Source of the DNA: Wenzhouxiangella sp. XN201
GTDB lineage: Bacteria > Pseudomonadota > Gammaproteobacteria > Xanthomonadales > Wenzhouxiangellaceae
Assembly (NCBI RefSeq): GCF_011008905.1
Contig: NZ_JAAIVI010000022.1
Coordinates: 166,040 to 230,039, forward strand
DNA: 64,000 nt
Direction: 5' to 3'
A program made the translations under genes and the position numbers. Shown piece by piece: positions 31,868-41,129 of the stretch. Each line of letters begins with the position of its first letter. Position 1 is the first letter of the stretch. Under the pieces are notes generated by a model. That model saw only the letters and a list, made by a program, of their open reading frames with translations. It made no database searches and was not told the origin of the DNA.

Positions 31868-32983
31868 TCAGCCCTCTTCCTCGGGAACGACGTAGTCGGT
31901 GATTTCCAGCCCGAAACCGTCGAGCGCATGCAGGCGCTTGGGCGCGCCGAAGACCTGCATGCGACGAATGCCCAGCTCGGCGATGATCTGCGCCGCAACA
32001 CCGTAGCTTCGCAACTCACGCGCAGCCTGGTCGCGCTCACCGGCTTGCGGACCGGTTCCGCCGCCCTTGAGGCCGGCGAGCCGTTCCTCGTCATCTTCAT
32101 CATAGCCCAGGACCAGGGCCAGGCCCCGGCCGCGCCGGGCAATATCGGCCAGAACCGCATTCAGCGGCATGCCGAAGCCGGGGTCGGTCAGGGCCAGCAC
32201 ATCGCCGAGCAATTCGGGTACGTGCACACGCACGGGGAAAGGCGCATCGGGCTCGATCTCGCCGCGAATCAGGGCCCAGTGCAGGCGCGCAGTGATGCGA
32301 TCACGGAAGACCTTGAGCTCGAACGGACCGTGCGCCGTTCCCACGGTCTGGGCATGCACGCACTCGACGTTCTGTTCGGTGCTCATGCGGTAGCGGATCA
32401 GGTCGGCGACGCTGCCCATCTTCAGCTCGTGCATCCGGACGAATTCCTCCAACTCGGGCCGGCGCGCCATGGTGCCGTCTTCGTTGAGAATCTCGACCAG
32501 TACACCGGACGGCTCCAGGCCGGCCAGCAGGGCCAGGTCCATGCTCGCCTCGGTATGGCCGGCGCGTGCCAGCACCCCGCCGGGCTGGGCCATGAGGGGA
32601 AAGACGTGACCGGGCTGGGTCAGATCGTCCGGGCGCGCATCCGGTGCCACCGCCGTACGGACGGTATGGGCGCGATCGTAGGCCGATATGCCGGTGGTTA
32701 CGCCGGTAGCCGCCTCGATCGAGACGGTGAAGTTGGTCTGGTGGTGACGATCGGTATCGCGCACCATCAATTGCAGGCCGAGCTGCCGGCAGCGCTCGCG
32801 GGTGAGCGACAGGCAAATCAGGCCGCGGCCGTAACGCGCCATGAAATTGATGTCTTCGGGCCGGACCAGCGGGGCAGCCATGATCAGGTCGCCCTCGTTC
32901 TCGCGGTCTTCGTCGTCGAGCATGACGACCATTCGGCCCTTGCCGATGTCGTCGATGATGGATTCGATTGAATCAAAACTCAT
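31868..32983 (-). CDS. ribB: 3,4-dihydroxy-2-butanone-4-phosphate synthase with degenerate GTP cyclohydrolase II domain
   Basis: 371 residues in two domains. Residues 1 to about 200 are a complete RibB: acidic loop [10 protein letters not shown] at 23-32, [24 protein letters not shown] and [12 protein letters not shown]. It forms the four-carbon unit of the xylene ring from ribulose-5-phosphate. Residues about 205-371 align with RibA (GTP cyclohydrolase II) but lack the three zinc-binding cysteines of that enzyme, so GTP opening is not expected. Such RibBX-type hybrids are known. A real RibA should be encoded elsewhere. It overlaps ribE by 4 bases. Confidence 0.92.
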   Translation of the reverse strand: MSFDSIESIIDDIGKGRMVVMLDDEDRENEGDLIMAAPLVRPEDINFMARYGRGLICLSLTRERCRQLGLQLMVRDTDRHHQTNFTVSIEAATGVTTGISAYDRAHTVRTAVAPDARPDDLTQPGHVFPLMAQPGGVLARAGHTEASMDLALLAGLEPSGVLVEILNEDGTMARRPELEEFVRMHELKMGSVADLIRYRMSTEQNVECVHAQTVGTAHGPFELKVFRDRITARLHWALIRGEIEPDAPFPVRVHVPELLGDVLALTDPGFGMPLNAVLADIARRGRGLALVLGYDEDDEERLAGLKGGGTGPQAGERDQAARELRSYGVAAQIIAELGIRRMQVFGAPKRLHALDGFGLEITDYVVPEEEG

Positions 32984-33576
32984 TGGCTTGCTCCTAGCAG
33001 CCGTTCGATGTATCGCGCCAGCTGATCAACCTCGAGATTGACGCGGGCGCCGCGCGCGAGCCGCCCGAGGGTGGTCACGGCCAGGGTGTGGGGAATCAGG
33101 TTGACCTCGAATTCGAGGCCGTCGACGGCATTGACGGTCAGGCTGACGCCGTCGAGCGTGACCGAGCCCTTCTCGGCGATGAATCGCGCCAGCGTCTCCG
33201 GCACCCTCAAGCGAGCGATGCGGCTCTCCCCCGAGGGGTGGATCGACACCACTTCGGCCAATCCGTCGATGTGGCCACTGACCAGATGTCCGCCGAGGCG
33301 GTCACCGACGGCCAGGGCCGGTTCGAGGTTGACCGGATCGCCCGACTCGAGCGCGCCCAGGCTGGTGCGCTCGAGCGTCTCGGCCGACAGATCGGCGCTG
33401 AAGCCCTGCGCGTCGAGGGCCAGGGCGGTCAGGCAGCAGCCGGCAACCGCCACGCTGTCACCTTCCTGCCAACGCGATGGCTCGAGCAAGGGGCAATCGA
33501 TGCGCAGCCGGCTGCCTGCTTGCGAGGGCGTGATCCGACTGACCGTACCCACGGTCTGGATGATTCCGGTAAACAT
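32980..33576 (-). CDS. ribE: Riboflavin synthase alpha chain
   Basis: 198 residues with the classical two lumazine-binding repeats. It dismutates two 6,7-dimethyl-8-ribityllumazine molecules to riboflavin and the pyrimidine precursor. [12 protein letters not shown] opens repeat one, with [11 protein letters not shown]; repeat two has [15 protein letters not shown] and [11 protein letters not shown]. It lies 14 bases downstream of ribD and overlaps ribB by 4 bases. Confidence 0.96.
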   Translation of the reverse strand: MFTGIIQTVGTVSRITPSQAGSRLRIDCPLLEPSRWQEGDSVAVAGCCLTALALDAQGFSADLSAETLERTSLGALESGDPVNLEPALAVGDRLGGHLVSGHIDGLAEVVSIHPSGESRIARLRVPETLARFIAEKGSVTLDGVSLTVNAVDGLEFEVNLIPHTLAVTTLGRLARGARVNLEVDQLARYIERLLGASQ

Positions 33577-33590
33577 GACGGTAATTCAGT

Positions 33591-34667
33591 TCAAGTCTGC
33601 GGGCGGTACAGAAAACGCCAGTCCGATCCGAGCCGGCGGTAGTCGATCAGGTCAAGATGGAGGCGCTGGTCAAATTTTTCCATCCCCGCCAGTGCCAGCA
33701 GCGACCGGCCCCGCCCGATCAGGCACGGCGCCTGGTAAATCAGCAGCTCGTCAACCAGGCCCGCCTGCAGCAGGGCGCCGGAAAGCACCGGGCCGGCTTC
33801 GACGTGCACGGTGTTGATCTCGCGCTCGGCAAGTCGCGCCATCAGCACGGTGAGATTGACCCGGCCGGACAGATCGCGTGGCAGCTGCCACCACTCCATT
33901 CCAGCCTCCGATCGGGGTTCAGTGCAACTGGCCACAAGCACCGGGCCCGGCAAGCCGGTCAGTCGCAATCTCTCCGGCAGGCGGCCGTCGCTGTCGACGA
34001 CCACGCGCAGCAGCTCGCGCTCGAACCCCGGCAGGCGGACATTCAACCGCGGATCGTCGGCCAGGACGGTTCCGATACCGGTCAGAATGCAGGAGGATGC
34101 GGCGCGCCAGCGCTGCACATCGGCACGCGCCGCCTCGCCGGTGATCCACTGCGACTGCCCATCGGCGCCGGCCGTGAATCCGTCCAGGCTGGTGGCCAGC
34201 TTGACCCGTACCCAGGGGCGGCCGCGCTCGTGGCGGCTGACGAAACCGCGGTTGAGTTCGCGCGCTTTCGATTCCATCAGCCCGGTACGTACAGTGATGC
34301 CGGCACGCGCAAGCCGATCATGGCCGGCTCCGGCAACGCGCTCGTCCGGGTCGGGCATGGCCGAGATCACCGCGCCGACACCGGCCTCGATCAGGGCGTT
34401 GGCGCAGGGTGGTGTCCGGCCCTGGTGGCTACAGGGCTCCAGGGTCACGTAGGCGGTTGCGCCGCGCGCCCGGGCACCGGCCTCCTGAAGCGCCAGGGTT
34501 TCAGCATGCGGCTCGCCCGCAGCGCGGTGAAAGCCACGGCCGAGCACTTCACCATCGGCGACGATCACGCAGCCGACAGCCGGGTTCGGATCGGCGGTCA
34601 GCCGGCCCTTTTCCGCCAGGCGGAGGGCCTCGGCCATGTGGCGGTGATCATCATCGGTGAAAGTCAT
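33591..34667 (-). CDS. ribD: Bifunctional pyrimidine deaminase / reductase RibD
   Basis: 358 residues. The N-terminal deaminase domain has the zinc site GEPHAETLAL and VTLEPCSHQGRTPPC. The C-terminal reductase domain begins near VRVKLATSLDGFTA and contains ILTGIGTVLADDPRL and VHVEAGPVLSGALL. Together they carry out the second and third steps of riboflavin synthesis from the GTP-derived pyrimidine. It is the first rib gene after nrdR, and the intervening gap holds a CACGGA-family repeat. I looked for an FMN riboswitch in that gap and do not see one. Confidence 0.96.
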   Translation of the reverse strand: MTFTDDDHRHMAEALRLAEKGRLTADPNPAVGCVIVADGEVLGRGFHRAAGEPHAETLALQEAGARARGATAYVTLEPCSHQGRTPPCANALIEAGVGAVISAMPDPDERVAGAGHDRLARAGITVRTGLMESKARELNRGFVSRHERGRPWVRVKLATSLDGFTAGADGQSQWITGEAARADVQRWRAASSCILTGIGTVLADDPRLNVRLPGFERELLRVVVDSDGRLPERLRLTGLPGPVLVASCTEPRSEAGMEWWQLPRDLSGRVNLTVLMARLAEREINTVHVEAGPVLSGALLQAGLVDELLIYQAPCLIGRGRSLLALAGMEKFDQRLHLDLIDYRRLGSDWRFLYRPQT

Positions 34668-34691
34668 GGCACGATCACTCGAAATTCCATG

Positions 34692-34775
34692 GAACCACGG
34701 AAGGCACTGAAAACACGGAGATTGAATTCAATTTGCTCAGACAGATTCCGCGTCATTCCGTGATTTCCGTGGTTA
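34692..34775. repeat. Bipartite 9-bp-period inverted element, CACGGA family, copy 2
   Basis: The left arm starts GAACCACGGAAGGCACTGAA and continues ACACGGAGA. The right arm reads ATTCCGCGTC, ATTCCGTGA, TTTCCGTGG, each close to 9 bp. The outer ends AACCACGGAA/TTTCCGTGGTT pair. It occupies most of the gap between ribD and nrdR and has the same length and layout as the copy at 6088-6173. Confidence 0.85.
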
Positions 34776-34788
34776 CCCAAAAATCAGA

Positions 34789-35295
34789 TCAGTCTTCGCG
34801 GTCGTCGAGCAGGGAGATCTGGCGGCGATCGATCATGCCGGGATTCTCGCGTTCGAGTTTCTCGATCTCCTCGCGGAAAGCCTGAACATCCTCGAAGCGA
34901 CGATAGACCGAGGCAAAGCGGACGTAAGCGACCTTGTCCAGGTGCGAGAGCTCCGCGGCGACCCAGTCACCCAGTTGCTGGCTGGAAATTTCGGCCTCGT
35001 CCAGGGTGCGGATCTCACGCACCAATTTTCGGATGGCGCGTTCGACCAACTGTGTCTCCACCGGCCGCTTTTCCAGCGCCTTGGTCATGCCGCGACGGAG
35101 CTTGTCCTCGTCGAAGGCCTCCCGCGACCCGTCGGACTTGATCACGTTGGGCGCCTTCAGTGCTGGCGTCTCGAGGGTGTTGAAGCGCGCCCCGCAGTCG
35201 GCACACTCACGCCGGCGCCGGATCTGGAAACCGTCGGAGGCCAGCCGCGAGTCGACAACGCGAGTATCAGTGTGATTACAGAACGGGCACCACAT
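34789..35295 (-). CDS. nrdR: Transcriptional repressor NrdR
   Basis: 168 residues. NrdR senses (d)ATP and represses ribonucleotide reductase operons. The zinc ribbon CPFC..CADCGARF at the N-terminus binds DNA, and an ATP-cone domain (about 49-139) binds the nucleotide. It is slightly longer than the usual 150-160 residues at the C-terminal end (ENPGMIDRRQISLLDDRED). No NrdR box was recognised in the window. Two different repeat elements flank the gene. Confidence 0.96.
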   Translation of the reverse strand: MWCPFCNHTDTRVVDSRLASDGFQIRRRRECADCGARFNTLETPALKAPNVIKSDGSREAFDEDKLRRGMTKALEKRPVETQLVERAIRKLVREIRTLDEAEISSQQLGDWVAAELSHLDKVAYVRFASVYRRFEDVQAFREEIEKLERENPGMIDRRQISLLDDRED

Positions 35296-35303
35296 GAATT
35301 AGT

Positions 35304-35480
35304 GCCCCGAAGCCTCACGCCAAGACGCCAAGGCGCGAAGTTCGCCAAGAGGCGATACTGTCTTTTGATCCATGTGGCGCTTGGATCTTGGCAAAATGTG
35401 GGAGCTGAACCAAATAGCTAGCGTCAGATTCTTCATTTACTTGGCGCCCTTGGCGTCTTCGCGCCTTGGCGTGAGGCTCA
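35304..35480. repeat. Bipartite 9-bp-period inverted element, CGCCAAG family
   Basis: The left arm (35311-35352) is CACGCCAAG, ACGCCAAGG, CGCGAAGTT, CGCCAAGAG. The right arm (35438-35477) is CTTGGCGCC, CTTGGCGTC, TTCGCGCCT, TGGCGTGAG. The outer ends AGCCTCACGCCAAG / CTTGGCGTGAGGCT pair perfectly and the last bases include the glyA stop codon. The middle, about 85 bases, has no visible gene. It lies between glyA and nrdR on the transcribed path. Confidence 0.87.
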
Positions 35481-36737
35481 ACGCCGGTAAACCGGATACC
35501 GGCGGCATAGATCGAGCGCCGACTCCTTGACGCGGGCCTCAACCGACTCGTCGCCGATGTTGTCGAGGAGGTCACAGATCAACCCGGCCAATTCGCGGCA
35601 GTCCTGTTCGTCGAAGCCGCGGGTGGTGGCCGCCGGCGTGCCGATTCGCAAGCCCGAGGTCACGAAGGGTGAGCGCGGTTCTCCCGGCACGGTGTTCTTG
35701 TTGACGGTGATGTTGGCCCGTCCGAGTGCGGCTTCGGCATCCTTGCCGGTGATGTCCTTGTCGATGAGATCGATCAAAAACAGATGATTGTCGGTGCCGC
35801 CGGAAACGACCTTGTAACCTCGCTCCATGATGACCTCGGCCATGGCGCGGGCGTTATCGACCACCCGCTGCTGGTAGGCCTTGAAGTCCGGCTCGAGCGC
35901 TTCCTTGAAGGCCACGGCCTTGGCGGCGATGACGTGCATCAGCGGCCCGCCCTGGCAGCCGGGAAAGACCAGTGACTGGAACTTCTTGACCAGTTTCTCG
36001 TCCTCGCCGCTGGCCAGGATGATGCCACCGCGCGGCCCGCGCAGCGTCTTGTGGGTGGTCGATGTCACGGCATGGGCATGCGCCACCGGGTTGGGATAGA
36101 CACCGGCAGCAATCAGGCCGGCCACGTGCGCCATGTCGACCATGAACCAGGCACCCACCTCGTCGGCGATCTGCCGCATCCTGGCCCAGTCGACGACCCG
36201 CGAATAGGCCGAGAAACCGCCGATCAGCATCTTCGGCTTGTGCTCCCGAGCGAGTTCGGCCATACGGTCGTAGTCGATCTCGCCGGTCTCGTGATCGAGG
36301 CCATAGTGGACCGCATTGAAAACCTTGCCGGAAAAATTGACCGGTGACCCGTGGGTCAGATGGCCGCCCTCGGACAAATCCATGCCCAGAATGGTGTCCC
36401 CGGGATCGAGCAGCGCGAGATAGACGGCCTGGTTGGCCTGCGAGCCCGAGTGCGGCTGAACATTGGCATAGCCGGCGCCGAACAGTTGCTTGACGCGCTC
36501 GATGGCCAGGTTTTCGGCGATATCGACGTACTCGCAGCCGCCGTAGTAACGCTTGCCGGGATAGCCCTCGGCATACTTGTTGGTCAGCACCGAGCCCTGG
36601 GCTTCCAGCACCCGCGGGCTGGCGTAGTTTTCCGAGGCGATCAGTTCGATGTGGTCTTCCTGTCGCTGCTCCTCGGAGCCAATAGCGGCAGCCAGTTCAT
36701 CATCGAAACCGGCAATGGTGAAGGACTTGTCGAACAT
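35478..36737 (-). CDS. glyA: Serine hydroxymethyltransferase
   Basis: 419 residues. A PLP enzyme that interconverts serine and glycine while charging tetrahydrofolate with a one-carbon unit. The PLP-binding lysine lies in [44 protein letters not shown] and [13 protein letters not shown] are all typical. The gene heads a minus-strand series that continues through nrdR into the riboflavin genes, a common order. The stop codon sits in the outer end of the downstream CGCCAAG repeat. Confidence 0.97.
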   Translation of the reverse strand: MFDKSFTIAGFDDELAAAIGSEEQRQEDHIELIASENYASPRVLEAQGSVLTNKYAEGYPGKRYYGGCEYVDIAENLAIERVKQLFGAGYANVQPHSGSQANQAVYLALLDPGDTILGMDLSEGGHLTHGSPVNFSGKVFNAVHYGLDHETGEIDYDRMAELAREHKPKMLIGGFSAYSRVVDWARMRQIADEVGAWFMVDMAHVAGLIAAGVYPNPVAHAHAVTSTTHKTLRGPRGGIILASGEDEKLVKKFQSLVFPGCQGGPLMHVIAAKAVAFKEALEPDFKAYQQRVVDNARAMAEVIMERGYKVVSGGTDNHLFLIDLIDKDITGKDAEAALGRANITVNKNTVPGEPRSPFVTSGLRIGTPAATTRGFDEQDCRELAGLICDLLDNIGDESVEARVKESALDLCRRYPVYRR

Positions 36738-36768
36738 GGGTCAGTTTTCCGGCTTTGAAAGCCCGCCA

Positions 36769-36948
36769 ATGGTATCACTAAGTGTTGTACGCCAGCCGGT
36801 GCGGCAGGCCCTGGCCTGTGTTCTGATCATCACCTCCAGTCCGTTCCCGGGCTATGTACAAGCGCAATCCGAATCCGGGCAACATCCGCCCGGTGCTTCA
36901 AATGCACCACCAACTGGTTCAATGATCGTCAATCCTCATGATTCTTGA
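36769..36948 (+). CDS. Possible small secreted protein
   Basis: A 59-residue open frame with a plausible signal peptide: basic start (VRQPVRQ), hydrophobic core ALACVLIITS and a possible cut after YVQA, leaving a short Ser/Gly/Pro-rich mature peptide. No homologue is recognised and no ribosome binding site is seen. It runs against the glyA promoter region and overlaps the 3' end of the DUF1622 gene by 20 bases on the other strand. It may be chance. Confidence 0.25.
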   Translation: MVSLSVVRQPVRQALACVLIITSSPFPGYVQAQSESGQHPPGASNAPPTGSMIVNPHDS

Positions 36949-37252
36949 TTTCGAGGTGCAGCGTGAATACCAGGAAGCTGCGGATGAGGATAATCATGCC
37001 CAGCATCAGCACGCTTTCCAGGGTGTAGTCGACAGCCACGGTCTTGATGATGTCGGCGGCAACCAGGAACTCCAGGCCAAGGACCAATCCACGCACACTC
37101 TGGCGCCGATAGGCGACGTAGTTTTCATGCATCGAGTTTCTGGTCAGGTTGCGCAGCCACATCGCGGTAGCCACCAGGAAGCCAGCCACGATCACCAGGA
37201 TGCCGATTCCCTCGAGCGCGTGAATCAGGAACTGGACGGCTTCCAGAAACAT
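36929..37252 (-). CDS. DUF1622 membrane protein
   Basis: 107 residues with about three membrane helices (near 6-28, 54-72 and 78-98). It matches DUF1622 (VRGLVLGLEFLVAADIIKT is the most characteristic block). Function is unknown. The ATG at 37252 is 8 bases after the alkB stop, so the two are probably cotranscribed; upstream in-frame ATG at 37336 lies within alkB and is not used. Confidence 0.85.
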   Translation of the reverse strand: MFLEAVQFLIHALEGIGILVIVAGFLVATAMWLRNLTRNSMHENYVAYRRQSVRGLVLGLEFLVAADIIKTVAVDYTLESVLMLGMIILIRSFLVFTLHLEIKNHED

Positions 37253-37260
37253 CAGCCTGC

Positions 37261-38400
37261 TCAACGGTTGACCAGCGACAGGTCGCCGCCCACGTGCGGC
37301 AGTGCCAGCAGCCGCGGATTCATGAGCCTGAACCACAACGGCGGTACGTAGGCAAGCACGAACATGCCCAGGTACCCGGTCGGCAGCTCGGGCAGGTTTT
37401 CGAAATGGCGTAGCGACTGGTAACGCCTGTTGGGATGGGCGTGATGATCGGAGTGACGTTCCAGATGAAAGAGCAGGAGATTGGAGAAGATGTGATTGCT
37501 GTTCCAGGAATAATGCGGCTGGCAGCGCTCGTACTCGCCATCGGGCTGTTTGCGGCGCAGCAACCCGTAATGCTCGACATAGTTGGCGCTGGTCAGCTGG
37601 AACCAGGCCACCAGGTTGTGGATGAACAGGAAGGCCAGCGTCCAGCCGCCCAGTACGGCCACCAGCACACCCTGCAACAGTAGCGTCATGGCCCAGGACT
37701 GAACGATGGTGTTGCGCGGACTCCAGGCCGGCAAGCCGCTTCGAGCCAAGCGCCGGCGCTCGATGCCCCAGGCACGGGCCAGCCCGCCGGGCATCTCACG
37801 CATTGCAAAGTGGTAGATCGATTCGTTCATGCGCGCGCTGGCGCAATCTTCCGGCGTTGCCACATGCTTGTGGTGGCCGAAATTGTGCTCAACGGTGAAA
37901 TGACCGTACGCCGGCACGGCCAGCGCGATACGGCTCAGCCATTGCTCGACAGCGGTGCGCTTGTGCCCCATCTCGTGGGCCGTATTCACCGCCAGGCCCG
38001 AGGCCAGACCGGCCACCACCGCCAGGACCAGCCAGCCGAATGGGCTAAGCCCGGCAGTCGCAGCCCACCAGGCAGCCACCAGCAGTGAAACCAGGTGCAG
38101 GGGTACAGTCAGCCAGGTCAGGTAACGGTAATAACGGTCGTTTTCCAGTTCGGTGACGGTCTGCTCGGGTGGATTGCTCAGGTCCTCGCCAAAGAGCCAG
38201 TCAAGAAAGGGAACCAGGCCGTAGCTGAACATGATCGGTGCCGTCAGCCACCATTCGCTGCCGCCGAAGTGATGCAGCGCCACGGCAATGACCGGAGAAA
38301 GCGGGTATACCACCGACAGCAGCCAGAGCGCACGCTTGCGGTCAACATAGACCTGTCGCTGCCCTTGGTCATCGGTGAAGCGGAATGATCGGGTCAGCAT
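37261..38400 (-). CDS. alkB: Alkane 1-monooxygenase, AlkB family
   Basis: 379 residues. A membrane di-iron hydroxylase that oxidises terminal methyl groups of alkanes with electrons from rubredoxin. The histidine clusters are all present: HEMGHK at 142-147, EHNFGHHKHVATPED at 171-185, NYVEHYG at 273-279 and HSDHH at 316-320. Six hydrophobic segments are seen. The ATG at 38400 has GGGGAG six bases upstream, better than the ATG two codons before it. Rubredoxin and rubredoxin reductase genes are not next to it. It is divergent from manB. Confidence 0.93.
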   Translation of the reverse strand: MLTRSFRFTDDQGQRQVYVDRKRALWLLSVVYPLSPVIAVALHHFGGSEWWLTAPIMFSYGLVPFLDWLFGEDLSNPPEQTVTELENDRYYRYLTWLTVPLHLVSLLVAAWWAATAGLSPFGWLVLAVVAGLASGLAVNTAHEMGHKRTAVEQWLSRIALAVPAYGHFTVEHNFGHHKHVATPEDCASARMNESIYHFAMREMPGGLARAWGIERRRLARSGLPAWSPRNTIVQSWAMTLLLQGVLVAVLGGWTLAFLFIHNLVAWFQLTSANYVEHYGLLRRKQPDGEYERCQPHYSWNSNHIFSNLLLFHLERHSDHHAHPNRRYQSLRHFENLPELPTGYLGMFVLAYVPPLWFRLMNPRLLALPHVGGDLSLVNR

Positions 38401-38441
38401 AGCCATCTCCCCAGGCGCGCCGGACTGGTTCCATTCTAGCG

Positions 38442-38498
38442 CCCGGCCACGCCCGTGCAAGCCGGGCGCCTGAACCCTGAACTCTGAACCCTGAAACC
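38442..38498. repeat. Hairpin plus 7-bp-period array, CTGAACC family, copy 2
   Basis: GCCCGGC (38442-38448) and GCCGGGC (38461-38467) form a 7-bp stem. Next to it are four heptamers CTGAACC, CTGAACT, CTGAACC, CTGAAAC (38470-38497). It lies in the alkB-manB divergent gap, like the copy between the protease and rsmI genes. Confidence 0.7.
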
Positions 38499-38540
38499 TA
38501 CATCGTGTAGCATTTCCCCGAACATCCATGGCAGAGCAGT

Positions 38541-39899
38541 ATGCAGACACTTCCCAACTCTCCCTTCAAGGCCTACGACATTCGTGGTCGCGTACCCGAC
38601 CAACTCGACGAGGACCGGGCCTTTCGCATCGGGCAGGCCTACGCGCAAGTGGTCGAACCGCGCGGGCCGGTCGCCATCGGCCGCGACATGCGACTTTCGA
38701 GTCAGGCCATGGCCGAAGCACTGGCACGGGGTCTCAACCGGGCCGGCGTCGATACTCGAGACATCGGATTGTGCGGGACGGAAGTGGTCTACCATGCCGC
38801 CTCGCTCGAGGGTATGGGCGGCGGCATCATGATTACAGCCAGCCACAATCCAGCCGACTACAACGGCATGAAGCTGGTGCGTGAAAGGGCTATTCCGATC
38901 AGTGCCGACACCGGTTTGAAGGAAATGGAAGCGATCCTGGCCAGCGAGCCGGCGCCGCAGGACACCGAACGGCCGGGCGAGCACCGCCGCATGGAAGTCT
39001 TCGAAAGTTACGTCGAGCGCGTACGCGCCTTCATCGACGCATCAGACCTCAAACCAATCAAGCTGGTGGTCAACGCCGGCAACGGCTGCGCCGGCCCGGC
39101 CTTCGACGCTATTGCCGAAGGCCTGCCGCTGGAAGTCACGCGACTGCACCATGCGCCGGACGGCCGCTTTCCCAACGGTGTCCCCAATCCCCTGCTGCGG
39201 GAAAACCGCAAGGAGACCGCCCAGGCCGTCATCGACAACAACGCCGATCTGGGGATCGCCTGGGACGGCGACTACGACCGCTGTTTCTTTTTCGATCATA
39301 CCGGGCGATTCATCGAGGGCTACTACCTGGTCGGCCTGTTCGCCCGGCAGCTGCTGGAAAAATCACCCGGCGAAAAGATCATCCTCGATCCGCGCCTGAC
39401 CTGGAATACCCTCGACGAGGTCGCTTCGGCCGGCGGCACGGCCCTGGTCAACAAGAGCGGGCACGCGTTCATCAAGGAACGCATGCGCACCGAGAACGCA
39501 CTCTACGGCGGAGAGATGTCCGCGCATCACTATTTCCGCGATTTCGCCTACTGCGATTCGGGCATGATTCCGTGGCTTCTGCTGCTCGAACGGATCTCGG
39601 CCACCGGCCAGTCGCTGGCCGACCTGGTCGACGCGCGCATCGAGGCCTATCCCTGCAGCGGCGAGATCAATTTCACGGTCGATGACGCGGCAGCCGTGAC
39701 CGAGCGCGTGCTCGATCACTTCGCCGGCGAGAATCCCCGCATCGACCGCACAGACGGTATATCGCTGGAATTCGAGCGCTGGCGATTCAACCTGCGCTCA
39801 TCCAACACCGAGCCCGTCATTCGGCTCAATGTCGAAACGCGCGCCGATCGCGACCTGCTCGACGAACGGGTCCGCTTGCTCGAGTCGTTGATTGGCTGA
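38541..39899 (+). CDS. manB: Phosphomannomutase
   Basis: 452 residues, closely following E. coli ManB/CpsG. It interconverts mannose-6-phosphate and mannose-1-phosphate for GDP-mannose and surface polysaccharides. The phosphoserine is Ser101 in TASHNP, the magnesium loop DGDYDR is at 242-247, the sugar-binding GGEMSAHHYF and the phosphate-binding RSSNTEP follow. No strong ribosome binding site precedes the ATG. The stop is directly abutted by the stop of the convergent cyclase gene with no gap. Confidence 0.95.
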   Translation: MQTLPNSPFKAYDIRGRVPDQLDEDRAFRIGQAYAQVVEPRGPVAIGRDMRLSSQAMAEALARGLNRAGVDTRDIGLCGTEVVYHAASLEGMGGGIMITASHNPADYNGMKLVRERAIPISADTGLKEMEAILASEPAPQDTERPGEHRRMEVFESYVERVRAFIDASDLKPIKLVVNAGNGCAGPAFDAIAEGLPLEVTRLHHAPDGRFPNGVPNPLLRENRKETAQAVIDNNADLGIAWDGDYDRCFFFDHTGRFIEGYYLVGLFARQLLEKSPGEKIILDPRLTWNTLDEVASAGGTALVNKSGHAFIKERMRTENALYGGEMSAHHYFRDFAYCDSGMIPWLLLLERISATGQSLADLVDARIEAYPCSGEINFTVDDAAAVTERVLDHFAGENPRIDRTDGISLEFERWRFNLRSSNTEPVIRLNVETRADRDLLDERVRLLESLIG

Positions 39900-41090
39900 T
39901 CAGGTCGCCGGGGACGGCGATGCCTCCGCCACCTCGACCCGGTTGCGACCCTGCTCCTTGGCCCGGTAGAGTGCCTGATCGGCACGCCGCTGCAGGCTAT
40001 CCCAGTCGTCAGCAATCGGATCGAAAGTGACCACCCCCGCGCTGGTCGAGACCACGATTTCCCGATCGCGATGAAAAATGGGATCTCGCGCAAGCAGCCG
40101 TCGCAGCCGCTCGGCCACCTGCCGGGCAAATGTCCCACTGGCCCCCGGAAGCAGGATCAGGAACTCTTCCCCGCCAATGCGGAAGGCGACATCTTCCTCC
40201 CGAATCACGCTGCGGATCCGGCCCGCTGCCTCTACCAGCACATGGTCCCCCGCGGCATGCCCGAATCGGTCGTTGACGTTCTTGAAGTTGTCGAGATCGA
40301 GAACGACCAGCGACAGATCGTCTTCACCGCGGCGGGCGCGCGCCATCTCACGCGCAGCGAATTCATCCAGTGAATAGCGATTGAGCAGGCCCGTGAGTGC
40401 ATCGTGTCGCGCCAGATAGCGCAGGTAAACCTCCTTGCGCCGGAACAGCATGAGCGACAGCGAAACCGTCAAGGCCATGAAGAACAGCACCGAGGAAAAG
40501 AATACGGGGACAAGCACCGACTGCGAAGACGGATCGATCGGCAGCTCGTCGGCCATCGCCATGTAGAATGCCCGTGCCACCAGGGTGGCTGCGTTGAGCA
40601 TCATGACCACGGCCACGGCCCGCCGATAGGGTTGCAGTGCCGAGTCCTCGGCGCGCCAGAGCAAGACCGCCGCGGCTGTCGATATGGCGACAAACACCAC
40701 GGTCAGCAGGCCTACGCGCATCATCAGGCTCTGATTCATCAGCGGCAAATGCCAGGTTGACAACAGGATGACCACGACACTGCCGATAACCAACAGCGTC
40801 GATCGGGGCCGTTCCAGGTGATGTTGCACGCCGAGCAGCAGCATGCCGTAGCCCAGCGCGACACTGGCATTGATCAATGCCAGCAACAGATGGCGATCGA
40901 GCAGCGCGCTCTCTGTCAGCGACAGGTTGCCGAGCGCGTGCCCGAGGCAGAACATGAGCCCGGCAATCGCCCAGTCGGCGATGGCGCGCTCCCGATTGCC
41001 CGCCAGGTAGATCCCGGCCATGGTGATGGCCATGAACATCGCCGCCACGGCCGACACGACCGCCAGCGTGAAGGCATCCAGATTCGGCAT
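39900..41090 (-). CDS. Membrane diguanylate cyclase
   Basis: 396 residues. Residues about 5-215 hold six to seven membrane helices forming an unidentified sensor module. The GGDEF domain follows, with GGEEF at 306-310 and the inhibitory I-site REED at 297-300, so it should make c-di-GMP under feedback control. A strong GGAGGGGAG precedes the ATG. A TATGAT about 30 bases upstream (minus strand, 41120-41125) is a possible -10 box. Its stop abuts that of manB. Confidence 0.92.
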   Translation of the reverse strand: MPNLDAFTLAVVSAVAAMFMAITMAGIYLAGNRERAIADWAIAGLMFCLGHALGNLSLTESALLDRHLLLALINASVALGYGMLLLGVQHHLERPRSTLLVIGSVVVILLSTWHLPLMNQSLMMRVGLLTVVFVAISTAAAVLLWRAEDSALQPYRRAVAVVMMLNAATLVARAFYMAMADELPIDPSSQSVLVPVFFSSVLFFMALTVSLSLMLFRRKEVYLRYLARHDALTGLLNRYSLDEFAAREMARARRGEDDLSLVVLDLDNFKNVNDRFGHAAGDHVLVEAAGRIRSVIREEDVAFRIGGEEFLILLPGASGTFARQVAERLRRLLARDPIFHRDREIVVSTSAGVVTFDPIADDWDSLQRRADQALYRAKEQGRNRVEVAEASPSPAT

Positions 41091-41129
41091 TGACTCCCCT
41101 CCCCCCGGAACGTCAGACCATCATAGCAC

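Noticed and set aside
34668..34788. FMN riboswitch before ribD
   Set aside because: The conserved RFN sequence blocks are absent; the gap is filled by a CACGGA repeat.
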